Counted from the first letter of the stretch, positions 1 through 8,147 are shown. The stretch: 10,110 nucleotides of DNA from Leucogyrophana mollusca (GCA_021014945.1 MU266882.1:1-10110); one strand, 5' to 3'. Program-made: numbers and translations. Notes: generated by a model not told the origin, from the letters alone.

Positions 1-353
1 TTGTGTTCATTTTAGTCGTTGACGTCATAAATGCCGGCATGCTGTAATAAGACGAATATAGCGAGCGAGGATCGTTTGGATAGGGAATGAATGAATGGTG
101 ATCGTCCTGCGCTGTATTTTGGGGTGATAGGTTCGTCAATAATCCATGTTCTCGCTACCAAACACTTTTGGTGCGTGACACCGGGAGACATCTGGTGGTC
201 TTCTGTGTTGTCCATATCGCCATAGTTCTTGGCAATTTCATCGACTGCTTGGTGTGCAGGGTTTGTCGGCGAGGTGGGGGGATTGGTAGGACGGTTGCCC
301 ATGGGGTTAGCACGAGCTGAGGATATCGACTTAGAGGACACTACTTTGGTCAT
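1..353 (-). CDS. Possible 5' end of a gene leaving the window (hypothetical protein)
   Basis: An open frame starts at an ATG at 353 (reading leftwards) with A at -3. Read without splicing it gives 113 residues and stops at 12. The first ~57 residues are rich in Ser, Pro, Asn and Thr and look like the disordered N-terminus of a fungal protein. A 70-nt segment (181 down to 112) starts GT, ends ACAG and has a TTGAC branch-like site. Removing it keeps the frame open to the left edge and gives a Pro/Tyr/Ser-rich continuation (YSSYYSMPAFMTSTT), so the gene would continue out of the window. The donor (GTGTCA) is weak, so the intron is an inference. No family is recognised. It is divergent from the gene at 752, with a 398-bp spacer between the two starts. 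Confidence 0.35.
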
Positions 354-751
354 TTTTGACGAGCGGCATCAGGAAAAATTCAAATTCTCTATAGTTACAC
401 CCTTAACTATATGTGCTTTTATAGCTATTATAGCTACTATAGCCATCATAGATTTCATAATTTTGAACCTTTTCCACTATTTTAAATGTGATTATTCACT
501 TATATTGACTAGAAGTACTTGCAATATAAATGATATACAATTAGATACTGTAGAATTAGGCTAGCTATAGACAGCTATAGGAATTATTGCTTATCTATAG
601 TAGCTCTATAGCACTCTAGAGCAAGGGACTTGTCTATAGGGCTCTGATAGCTATAACACCTATATAGCACTATAGATCTCTATATAGAAATAGTGATTTT
701 TCCTGACGGGGGTGGGGGTTTCTGGATTTTCATTGCGCTTTTATCTTGGGG
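354..751. promoter_or_regulatory. AT-rich divergent intergenic spacer with CTATAG cluster
   Basis: No convincing coding sequence lies here. The spacer separates two divergently oriented candidate starts (353 minus, 752 plus), so it would have to hold both promoters. It is rich in TATAG/CTATA words (see the repeat entry), and many could resemble TATA boxes, so no single core promoter can be picked. A G-rich stretch (ACGGGGGTGGGGG, about 704-718) follows the AT-rich part shortly before the plus-strand start. Confidence 0.35.
389..687. repeat. Cluster of CTATAG palindromes
   Basis: The six-base palindrome CTATAG occurs at 389, 437, 565, 575, 595, 606, 634 and 670: eight copies in under 300 bp, where about 0.07 would be expected by chance with even base use. 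Related words (TATATAG, CTATAT, CTATTA, GCTATAA) fill much of the space between. Spacing is irregular (10 to 128 bp), so this is not a simple tandem array. Confidence 0.7.
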
Positions 752-1932
752 ATGGGTGTGGGTTGTGCGAGGTTCTTTCTTTTGGGTGTGGTCGTTAATA
801 TGGGTTATGGGGTTGATGCCTCATGTCGTTTTGTGATTAGGTGGGCCCCAGCTTCATCTTCTACTACAAGTAATTCTGCCAGCAACGTGAGCCCATCTAT
901 TACTCCAAGGCCCCCGACTCCTGAAGGTACCACAACGGATGGAGCGGTCGGCCATGCTAATGCTGACACTGGGGATAACTCTGAGTCTGGCTCCCGCACT
1001 TCCCCGTCCGCAGACGTGGATGTTGACATTATTATGAATAATCCTCAGGAGGGTGCTAGGGACACACAATCTAGCTCTCACACTTCCCCGTCTGGAGGCA
1101 GCAATGACAGCATTACCACGCCGCTTTCCCCACCAGTCTCACAGCCTGCCTCTCCAACTGTGATCGCTGCCTCTAACGAGACGACAACGTCGGATGAAGA
1201 CATTGTTGTGCCTTGGGTGGCACAGTGCAGTGCACACCTGCAAACATATGAGCTTGGACTCTCTTGGAGTTCCGCCATCAGTCTTTGGTTGAAATTAGAG
1301 CATATCTTAGGTTATCCCGACAGTTCGGTGAGATAGCTGACTTTAATTTCAAGTGACGCATAACTGATTTCACAAATACAGATTCAATCAAACTGGTTAT
1401 CATCCGCGAAACGCCCGGCCGAAGTTGGATACTGGAATAAGTGTGGACGGCCACTATGGCACATTCTCACCAATGTCGGGAGCACATCCGCTTATGCGGC
1501 TGCTTGGAAAGCATGGTGGACCAGTATGCAACCTTCATGGCGAATAAGCAAAGGCAAATGGAACCCGTGTCACAATGACTCCCACAGCGATGAAGAGTGG
1601 ACTGCTCTTCGTCGTGGTGGTAAGAATGGGATCTTTATGGTCCTCGTCAGCCTTGCATGTTGGGCCACGGCGCTCGTCAGTGATGAAGATCAAGCGGCCT
1701 TCAATACTGCACTCGAAGATGTCAAGTGGGTTCTCAGTCAGATGGCCAAACCCATTGCCATGTCCTCAGGAGGGGAGGTGCCTGACTCATTGGGGACAAA
1801 TGCGAGCGGGAAGATTCGCAAACATGAACCCGAGAAGGTAGAGCGTCCCCGAAGCAAACGGTAAGTATTGAATACATCACAATTTACCCGTTGTACTCAT
1901 AATTACATGGCTTTAGGGCTTGTGTGCAGTGA
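752..1932 (+). CDS. Trp-rich hypothetical protein of an agaricomycete family, three exons
   Basis: The spliced model is 752-1327, 1382-1860 and 1917-1932, coding for 356 residues. Intron 1 (1328-1381, 54 nt) has GTGAGA, a CTGAT branch site and ACAG. Intron 2 (1861-1916, 56 nt) has GTAAGT and TTTAG. Both keep the frame, and the coding sense continues across them. Residues ~33-150 are Ser/Thr/Pro-rich and probably disordered. Residues ~155-310 form a compact module with many tryptophans: SWSSAISLWLKLEHILGYP, then WNKCGRPLW, KAWWTSMQPSWR, WTALRRGGKNG and a hydrophobic stretch MVLVSLACWA. The C-terminus is basic (KHEPEKVERPRSKR), possibly a nuclear signal. I associate this module (paired Trp, QPxWR, LRxGG.NG) with a large unnamed mushroom family; this comes from memory, not a search. 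The start is uncertain: 752 is the first in-frame ATG, but residues 1-31 look unlike the rest, and a short upstream exon ending near 840 (GATTAG acceptor) is possible. No function is assigned. Confidence 0.6.
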
Positions 1933-2434
1933 TTCCTGCCCTCTCACACCTGCCACCGTCTACTACTCTGCTGCTGTCATACAAGTCCCCCAGGCTTTCA
2001 TCGTCCCCAATCTCACGGAATCTCCTTCATGCTCCTGCTAGACTCTACTATGTTTACCAACCCCTAATCGTAATTCATGCCCTCCATGGTTTTATATTTC
2101 CGCATCCATCTCTCATTTTTCGGGTTTCAACTGTCTGTCGGTTTGTTTTCAAATCATCTGTTGGTTTGGTTTCAAATGATACCCGTTTGAAAACCTGTTG
2201 GTGATATCAGTTTTCAAAATTATCAACAAGTTTGAATCACTTATCTGCCAGTTTCAAAATACCCATTTAAAAACCTGTCGACGTCACTGAAAATTTTGAA
2301 AAGGTATTCAAGTATTTTGGCTTTAAGATTGAAATCGGTTTTCAAAATTGTCGACGGTTTTGAAACATTTCAATAAGCTCGGTAATTATACACTTTGGCC
2401 ATGGACAAAGGCCGAGTGTGGTTTCAAAGGGTAG
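1933..2434. other. Non-coding spacer: probable 3' UTR then AT-rich repeats
   Basis: Positions 1933-2130 are pyrimidine-rich and probably the 3' flank or UTR of the upstream gene. A 94-codon frame here gives only low-complexity Leu/Ser/Pro sequence. From about 2150 the sequence becomes AT-rich and full of TTTCAAA/TTTGAAA words (separate entry). No gene was seen. Confidence 0.5.
2150..2400. repeat. Degenerate TTTCAAA/TTTGAAA repeat block
   Basis: The words GTTTCAAA, TTTTCAAAA and their complements recur about a dozen times. Two longer duplications are visible. A 22-bp block at 2179-2200 recurs at 2259-2280 with three differences, an 80-bp period (shared cores ATACCC and AAAACCTGT). A 26-bp block at 2211-2236 recurs at 2339-2364 with four differences, a 128-bp offset (shared core TTTTCAAAATT). 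Because the core word and its complement both occur, the block is rich in inverted repeats. It lies between two coding fragments and may mark a decayed mobile element. Confidence 0.6.
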
Positions 2435-2887
2435 TTGGGACTAGTGGGTTGGCCCGGCAATGGACGCGTCGTCAACCCTGGCAAAATTGGCCGCCGCGAG
2501 GACCTGGTGACCCTGCTAGATGCACTATCATCCGGTAGTTGCTCCTGGGTGCTCCTCGATAGCGAGGAACTTGAAGCTCATGTCAAGGAAAACCAAGCCC
2601 GCCAAGATCGAGGGGAGACCGTGTATAAGCGTCGCAAGGCTGCTCGGTGTCGGCTGGGAACAGGTGCAACGAGTGCGGCAACCATTGAAGACGACGACGA
2701 CGAGGACAATCAGCAAGGGGAGCCTGCCAGGACTGTCCCCGCCGAGGCGCGTAGTGAAGATTCAGGTGACGGATTGCAAGCCCAACAGGAGGATGGGGTG
2801 CAGGCTGAACAGGTGGCGGGTGTGTCTTCTCCATGCGGTGAGAACTCCCACGTCGATGGAGCTGTGGGCACCGATCCCCCGGCGTAA
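2435..2887 (+). pseudogene. Orphan coding fragment with acidic tail (hypothetical)
   Basis: An open frame of 150 codons with protein-like composition but no ATG: it opens at a TTG after an in-frame TAG at 2432. Residues ~9-65 look globular (GRVVNPGKIGRREDLVTLLD, then SGSCSWVLLDSEELEAHV, KENQARQDRGE) and end in a basic patch (KRRKAAR). The rest is acidic and Gln/Glu-rich (EDDDDED, QAQQEDGVQAEQ) and ends TDPPA before TAA. Codon choice is more GC-rich than in the flanks. It may be the 3' exon of a gene whose upstream exon lies across the repeat block (possible acceptors at about 2430 and 2440), or a fragment cut off from its 5' part. The family is not recognised with confidence; the composition recalls C-termini of expanded mushroom families. 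Confidence 0.4.
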
Positions 2888-3332
2888 TTCTGCTCACATA
2901 GACCCCACAGCTTGCATGTTATTTGTTCTTGATATACAGTAATTCTCTCCCTCCCACTAGTGTAGTACGACTCACTCAAAGCAGCCAGCCCTCAATGGGG
3001 TCTGTGCGCCGCCCACTGCAGTGTCAGCACTAAACACAATCAACAAAGGTGCGGGAGCTATAAAAACTGTGAACAGTGCATGGGAATAGCGACGGAGCAT
3101 GCTGACGACGTACCCAGTGAAAGTCCGAAGGAAAACGGGCCAGAACGACGAGGTATAGTGTGCTCATTGTCGACGACAACGAGCACACATAATATTGACA
3201 GCGAGCGGGCCGTGGGAGACAGCGCACAGCAGGTTAATTGCCGGCGAGCATTCCCGAGGCCCGGTGACAGCTGATATTATTACCGCCGGCTGATTATCCC
3301 AGTATATCAACCCCGTAATCTACTGATAGCGT
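2888..3332. other. Spacer without a supported gene
   Basis: Short frames here (for example 3080-3274) lack protein-like character. A TATA-like CTATAAAAA at about 3059 stands before an ATG at 3080, but its frame is short and unconvincing. The segment contains the palindrome at 3159-3189, and GCCGGC-containing words near 3240 and 3285. No other structure was seen. Confidence 0.4.
3159..3189. repeat. 31-bp near-perfect palindrome
   Basis: The left arm GTGTGCTCATTGTCG (3159-3173) and right arm CGACAACGAGCACAC (3175-3189) are reverse complements except for one pair, with a single central base (A at 3174). As DNA it could form a cruciform; as RNA the one-base loop would force a few central pairs open. 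No gene context explains it. Confidence 0.75.
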
Positions 3333-3422
3333 GTTATCTATGCTTATCTAAGGCTTATCTATGCTTATCTAAGGCTTATCTATGCTTATCTAAGGCTTAT
3401 CTATGCTTATCTAAGGCTTATC
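3333..3422. repeat. 21-bp minisatellite, about 4.2 copies
   Basis: Each 21-bp unit is made of two half-units, GCTTATCTAT and GCTTATCTAAG. Full units lie at 3353-3373, 3374-3394 and 3395-3415 and are identical. A first unit (3333-3352) lacks one base, and a partial unit follows to about 3422. The exact identity between copies suggests recent slippage or amplification. There are no spacers, so it is not CRISPR-like. Confidence 0.9.
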
Positions 3423-3612
3423 ATATCTGTGACGAAAAGGGAAGGGGGGACGAGAGGTAAAATCCCCCAAGGGACTGCTGGTTTGCTGGTATTATTGCTG
3501 GTGTAGGTAAATTAAGCTAATCCTACGAGTTAGCAACACCACCGGTTACCCGGTGTCATTACTAAATATAAGGTTTGATGGTGCCACCTAGGTGCCTAAG
3601 GTCGAAAGGTAG
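3423..3612. other. Spacer upstream of the DUF6589 fragment, no gene seen
   Basis: This stretch carries a purine-rich run (GGGAAGGGGGGACGAGAGG, about 3439-3457), reiterated GCTGGT words (about 3477-3507) and a CACCTAGGTG palindrome (about 3585). It sits where the N-terminal coding part of the DUF6589-type protein would be expected. No such coding sequence is present, so it may contain the break point that removed it. Confidence 0.4.
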
Positions 3613-3651
3613 GCTCGATTCCAGCCGTTTCAAACTCCGCTGTGCTGTGTT

Positions 3652-5270
3652 GTGAAACGATCCTGCTTGATTCATGGCATCCTGTGGATCATCGTCGACC
3701 ATGGGGGCCAGAAGTTCACCAGATTTCAAACCAACCTTGACAATAGCCAGCCAGCCACACCATCCAAAATCGAGGTGCACAAGACACCCCTGCACCCACT
3801 GCCTGCAATGAACATTGACGAGTCGACTATTGTCGGTAATGGTGAGGTGGTTGAGGCAGTGCTGGACGAAGTTGGAGTAAAGGTCTCACCTACGCATGCA
3901 AACTACGTGAAGTTCTTGGCTGGTGACCAGCTGTCTATCGCTCGTCTCTGTACTTTGGCGAACATTCGTGCAGGCCAGGAAGGAGGTTTCTCGGGCTTTG
4001 GTTGGGGTATCTGGGTGCCCGGCCTCTTCCACGCAAAGATGGCAGACATGCATGGCTTCCTTGTGACGCACTGGGGCAAGCCATACGCAGGGACTCGAAA
4101 TCCGGGATCACTCTCTTTCCACAACACACGCCTCCATCGCAATCCGATCACACTCAGCTCATTACCTCCTTTCCGAACATGCCGAGACCTTGTTTTTGTG
4201 TCTCTCTATGCCCGCGTGCTTCATTGCTTGTGTCTGGTATGCGACGAAGCCACAATCGAGGACTGCGCGGATAAAATTGACACATGGGATGCACTGGTGC
4301 AGCACGCAGAGACAATCTATGTGCGATACACTGACCCTGGCATTGTTGCAGACCTGCGATGGAAGAGACGCAAAGCCCGCGAGAAGGACAGACAAGCAAA
4401 CGAAGGTGACATGGTGTATGAGAATGCCGTGTTGTACCTCCGTGATGGTTTGATATCCCGGGAATTTACAGACGCTGTAAAAGTGGGGGACTCGGGGCGA
4501 GTGGTCATTGTTCTGAAGGTGTTCGCATTGAGTTACCGGGGAAACGGCCGCACCAAGTATGCGTACGAGATGCTTCATCTTATTCACAACCTGACACACG
4601 TCTGGCCCAAGGCCGTCCAGTAAGTGTGCTTTGATTCGCAAATGTCTGGGAACACTGAACACAACTGGCATTAAATATAGTGGTATCGTGCTAAACAACT
4701 GGCTGTTGAATCCTTCAGGAAGGCCGAGTGGCTTTGTCAAAGTGGACCTCATACAGGAACATATGAATTATTGGATCAAGGTAAGCCACTGGCCTCTCGA
4801 TGCCTGACAGACTTCCTGACATGCAGCATCAGAACGTATACAAAGCCCACGGCAGCGCAGCATCCTGGGAGTGGCTAGAAATGATCGCACCGTGCGTAGA
4901 AGTCCTTCGTCATCTGTCGAAAACAATGAACACTCTCCTCGGGTCCAAACTGGGGAGTACGCATGAGCCCATGGACCTCTCCACTGACATACCCGTGCTG
5001 ATGTCAAGCCCTGCGGACCACGATGTTTACAAACTCAAGATTGGCCGTATTCTCGACGAGGACGACCCTCCCATGCCAGACGTCATCACAGATGGGCTTC
5101 ACACCCTTACTGACAGCACCAATAACCCTCTAACAGATTTCAATCGAAATCTAGCATGTTTGCAAACACAACGTCGACTCGTACCTATTGTCGGGCCACC
5201 ACCCACGTTCCTTGAAGCCGAGACAGTCCCCCCTGGTAATTCTCCATTGTCTGCACCTCTCGATTGTTGA
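3652..5270 (+). CDS. DUF6589-family protein, truncated at both ends, three exons
   Basis: Exons are about 3652-4619, 4681-4780 and 4827-5270. Introns are 61 nt (GTAAGT...ATAG) and 46 nt (GTAAGC, two CTGAC branch sites, GCAG), and splicing restores one continuous protein of about 503 codons. Landmarks I know from agaricomycete DUF6589 proteins appear in order: HKTPLHPLPAMNIDESTIVGN, GDQLSIARL, GLFHAKM, NPGSLSFHN, PPFRTCRDLVFVSLYARVLH, GDSGRVVIVLKVFALSYRGN, GRTKYAYEMLHLIHNLTHVW, IVLNNWLLNPSGRP, QEHMNYWIK, YKAHGSAASWEW, DEDDPPMPDVI and NPLTDFN. Function is unknown for the family. No frameshift or stop interrupts the frame. The open frame has no ATG before 3808, so the family's long N-terminal part is missing. 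The 3' end is also foreign: the last Cys codon and TGA (5265-5270) come from the inserted LTR. It is therefore probably a pseudogene, although the core is intact. Confidence 0.85.
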
Positions 5271-5519
5271 ACATGTATCATATGATTATCTATATCACAT
5301 GTTAGTATACGACTTTACATAGCCAGTACGGACTACTGGAACATTCTAGTATCATAGTTATACTTAGATAGTTTCCTATTATGCATTTCTAGCATTCCCA
5401 ACGTAGTATGCTCACCCGGACTTATATATTCACATGGTCTGTGCACCATCCTCATTCTGTATATATACTACTGTAGTTACAGTCGAATACACTAAGATTT
5501 AACTCACATATCTTCGACA
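5265..5519 (+). repeat. Copia 5' LTR, 255 bp
   Basis: The left edge TGTTGAA (5265-5271) and right edge TTCGACA (5513-5519) form a terminal inverted repeat with one mismatch and the usual TG...CA ends. The right edge is fixed by the primer-binding site that starts at the next base. The LTR is AT-rich and has TATA-like words at about 5422-5430 (TTATATATT) and 5458-5466 (GTATATATA), suitable for its own RNA start. It truncates the DUF6589 frame: the host codon GAT ends at 5264 and the LTR then supplies TGT TGA. Confidence 0.85.
5422..5430 (+). promoter_or_regulatory. Candidate LTR TATA box
   Basis: TTATATATT lies about 90 bp before the LTR 3' edge, a usual place for the promoter of a short copia LTR. 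A second TATA-like word follows at about 5458. Which one is used cannot be told from sequence. Confidence 0.4.
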
Positions 5520-5536
5520 GGTTATGAGCCCTGCGC
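5520..5536 (+). other. Primer-binding site for initiator tRNA-Met 5' half
   Basis: GGTTATGAGCCCTGCGC is complementary to the anticodon-arm segment GCGCAGGGCUCAUAACC of fungal initiator tRNA-Met (yeast sequence as known). It begins immediately after the CA end of the LTR. Priming from an internally cut initiator tRNA half is the classic copia mode. This match identifies the LTR type and its orientation. Confidence 0.9.
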
Positions 5537-6427
5537 TCTAACCATCCCTCTATCATCCTGGACATTATAACGCTATCTGCCTTCTTGTACTTCTACGGTC
5601 GTCATATCCTCCAAGAGGAACGACGTCTACAGCTCCTCAACGACAAACTTGCTAGAAGGAATCTGCCTGAATCTGATTCGGCAAATACTTGGCTTAATCA
5701 GCGATATAATCTTAACCATCGTGTTCAGCGTCCTCATTCTCCTCCGTCTTATACTCCCAACCAAGACACACTTCCTCTCCTAGACCATACTTCCTTCTTT
5801 GAACCAATTCCTGAAGATCTACCTGGTTACTACGACCAAGCACCTCCTACCTTTCGCAGCTCAATTGTTCCGGATTACTTGGTGTTTGAGAACGGCACTG
5901 TACACTGGATTGATGGTGACAGTAGACCAGGATTCGCATATCTTTTACGATCTCTTCAAACGGAATTGAATCATATTAATCGTATTAGAAGGTTTATCTA
6001 TCACCACTTCGCACTTCCTCAGGTTCACTACAACCTTCAACGTTATCGATACGGTCGGGATTACACTATTCACGACCATCAAGGGGCTTATCAACAGTGC
6101 CAAGAGTGGGATAGAGAGAGGATAGAAAGAGAAAGAAGGAACATTTTTGTTGCGCTCTCATACGAACTCCAGTTTGAACACGACCCTGAACCTGAAACCT
6201 TCATTCCAGAACTCACCTGCCCTATCGATCTCACTGGTGCCAACTTCAACGTCTCACGTTTCTATTGTGATCTTATCCGCTACTCCGGTCAGATCCCTGG
6301 GGTCTGGGAAGGCTTTATCCGGATTACCGAACAAGACGATCGCTGGGAAGAGATCGAAGACGACCTCGACATAGACGCATCGGGTAACCTTAACGACGGT
6401 GTCTTCTTAGGATGGTGTTTAATATAA
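5528..6427 (+). CDS. Methionine-free open frame in the copia leader (hypothetical)
   Basis: The frame is open from just after an in-frame TGA (5525-5527) to TAA at 6425-6427, about 299 codons, with no ATG codon. The translation looks like a real soluble protein: charged N-terminal helix (LQEERRLQLLNDKLARRN), Pro-rich linker (HSPPSYTPNQDT), then PDYLVFENGTVHWIDGDSR, an aromatic/Arg-rich section (NRIRRFIYHHF, YNLQRYRYGRDY), a charged stretch (QEWDRERIERERR), and acidic patches (EIEDDLDIDAS). No catalytic motif or known domain is recognised. It overlaps the end of the primer-binding site and precedes gag, so it belongs to the retrotransposon leader. Possibilities include a non-AUG-started protein, an exon joined by splicing to an ATG, or a captured host coding segment. 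Translation is not demonstrated. Confidence 0.45.
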   Translation, partial: ALRSNHPSIILDIITLSAFLYFYGRHILQEERRLQLLNDKLARRNLPESDSANTWLNQRYNLNHRVQRPHSPPSYTPNQDTLPLLDHTSFFEPIPEDLPGYYDQAPPTFRSSIVPDYLVFENGTVHWIDGDSRPGFAYLLRSLQTELNHINRIRRFIYHHFALPQVHYNLQRYRYGRDYTIHDHQGAYQQCQEWDRERIERERRNIFVALSYELQFEHDPEPETFIPELTCPIDLTGANFNVSRFYCDLIRYSGQIPGVWEGFIRITEQDDRWEEIEDDLDIDASGNLNDGVFLGWCLI

Positions 6428-7050
6428 GTTACTATACCAAACCTTCTCCTCCACGGTTAGCGGTTTAGACAAATACCAACTACTAATAACGTGGTTGTTT
6501 GTTGGTGGCCTCAGAAAGTATGAGTTTTTATAAGCGTCTGGGTCTGTGATGTGGTTTAGTGAGAATGGCAAGGAAGAGGTGCGTGCTTGGAAGCTGAACG
6601 TGAGTGAATTTGCTAGAGCACTGATGTCTAACAGAACACTAATAACTGGGCAGAACTCTCTCTGGTTCTCTCTCTTCAGACAGTCGGTCGAGTCCGTCTG
6701 CGAAGAATAACAATGGCAATCAAGATACCTGCAGTCCTTAAGACTACTCTGTACGAAGGAATGCTGGGCAAGGATACTTGCACAAGACTTCAGCCAAACG
6801 TTGCTACCTAACTTGCCGCGGCCACGTGGGCTATTTAAGCGTACGCAAGGTTTCCACAGGCTTCGTGCCTGCCAGAAAAGCGATAGATGGTTTGCGAACT
6901 GAAACTGTGTTGGATTCTCCCCTGGACAAAGCCTTCAAACTCGGCTCGAGATGTTGCCCTGAGACTCTTGCTCAGTACGGAAGCAACAACTCAGAAGAAA
7001 AAGGAATAGGCGGTGTGTCAACCCGTGACAAACAAGCCTAAACAGCTCTC

Positions 7051-7205
7051 GACGTCGCCAGGCGCGATGAGGAGATGCTCTCGAGAATGCGTAGAACGTC
7101 AACCAGCTAAGGTCTCTACGGCACTCAGATGAAGTTCCAACGAAAAGTGCTCAACGCCGCCGGCGACAGTGAGCAGAGAGGTCTTGACGTCGCCAGGTGC
7201 GATGA
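7051..7205 (+). repeat. 20-bp direct repeat pair
   Basis: GACGTCGCCAGGCGCGATGA (7051-7070) recurs at 7186-7205 with one difference (C to T), offset 135 bp. Both copies follow a CTC/CTT and lie in non-coding sequence of the presumed insertion. Confidence 0.7.
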
Positions 7206-7301
7206 CAGGACAGTGACGAGTGCCAGTCAGACTTACCGATGCTGTAGGACTCACTCAGGGGACTCTCAGTTCGTTGTTAATGATCAGTTGGAGGTGACAC
7301 T

Positions 7302-7334
7302 CCCTGTAATTGCAGGTACTAAAGAATTACAGGG
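7302..7334. repeat. 10-bp inverted repeat beside a polypurine run
   Basis: CCCTGTAATT (7302-7311) and AATTACAGGG (7325-7334) are perfect reverse complements with a 13-base loop. The right arm merges into the purine run AGGGGAGGA (7331-7339), directly before a TG that may open an LTR. Confidence 0.65.
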
Positions 7335-7846
7335 GAGGATGTCCTTGGTGACTTCCCTGCTGGAAGATTTGGGAGAGAGAAGTTCGTGGGTTGAAAAATC
7401 TCACTTCTGTCTGATCTGGGAGGTCTGGGAGATGATTTTTGGGTCAACTCAGGCCTCCTTATATACCTTTCGGGATAGGGGCTTTAAGGATATACCCTCC
7501 AGCAGTTTGTACCAAAGACTACAGGATTGTAGCTAAAGAGATATGATTGCTACCTAAAATGTCATATTTATTTGAAATAATGCACAGCCCTGTTGACTTT
7601 TGTACCCAAAGTTGATTCATAAGCCGGTTTGTAAGCCTGGTTTATAATCCACTTAGTAAGTCACTCCACACGCTGAGTAAGTCGCGTTGGCAGAGCAAAT
7701 CTTGCAGGAGCGTTGACGAGAGATATTCTTGTATGGAATCCCGTCCAATGTATCCAGGAAGATTGGGGATGGTCTACAGGATCTTCCCTGAGAGTATCAG
7801 GAGAGGAACATCCGTTCAGCATGATGCTACAGTCTCCTCACTGTTT

Positions 7847-7970
7847 GGTCATGTGACCAGAAGGTGGCTGTGCAGTCATGTGATTGTGGGCTGGCTGTGC
7901 TTTTACTCTCCTTCCACTGATTAGTCATGTGACCAACGGTGGCTGTGTGGTCATGTGACTCGAGGCTGGT
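7847..7970. repeat. Duplicated dimer of GTCATGTGA E-box words
   Basis: Four copies of GTCATGTGA lie at 7848, 7875, 7924 and 7950, in two pairs. The pair, with the linker GGTGGCTGTG (7863 and 7938), is repeated with a 75-76 bp offset. CATGTG is an E-box core of the kind bound by bHLH factors, so the repeat could be regulatory, for instance in an LTR. That use is only inferred. Confidence 0.7.
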
Positions 7971-8147
7971 TATGCCCTTGCTTCCAGTGGCTGCGTGTTC
8001 AAACCACCAGATGGGCAATATTTTCCATATGCCTATATATCAGTAACCGGTAGTTGGAAAGTCATAAAACTTGGAAATCACATACTCTGGATTCTTCTCA
8101 TTGCTACTGTACACTTTTGTGGCATATCGTCCTTTTTCTCATGTACT

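Noticed and set aside
229..564. 111-codon plus frame with hydrophobic Ile-rich stretch
   Set aside because: The hydrophobic part is just the translation of the AT-rich CTATAG region, and its first half overlaps the better minus-strand candidate.
1920..2204. 94-codon frame after the Trp-rich gene
   Set aside because: It starts within the last exon, is low-complexity Leu/Ser/Pro and runs into the repeat block; more likely 3' UTR.
3333..3422. Short tandem units as a CRISPR-like array
   Set aside because: Units abut without spacers and the DNA is eukaryotic; it is a minisatellite.
3560..3630. GGCTCGATTCC (about 3612) resembles a tRNA/SINE B box
   Set aside because: No matching A box or cloverleaf stems could be built around it; the T-stem has a mismatch and no acceptor stem was seen.
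4162..4752. 196-codon minus-strand frame
   Set aside because: It lies opposite the well-supported DUF6589 exons and crosses their splice sites; it is a shadow of that gene.
5913..5970. ATG-started small frame inside the leader
   Set aside because: Very short, in another frame than the long open one, and overlapped by it; no sign of use.
7129..7536. 135-codon frame in the middle region
   Set aside because: It crosses the inverted repeat and polypurine run, and its composition does not look like protein or retroviral gag.
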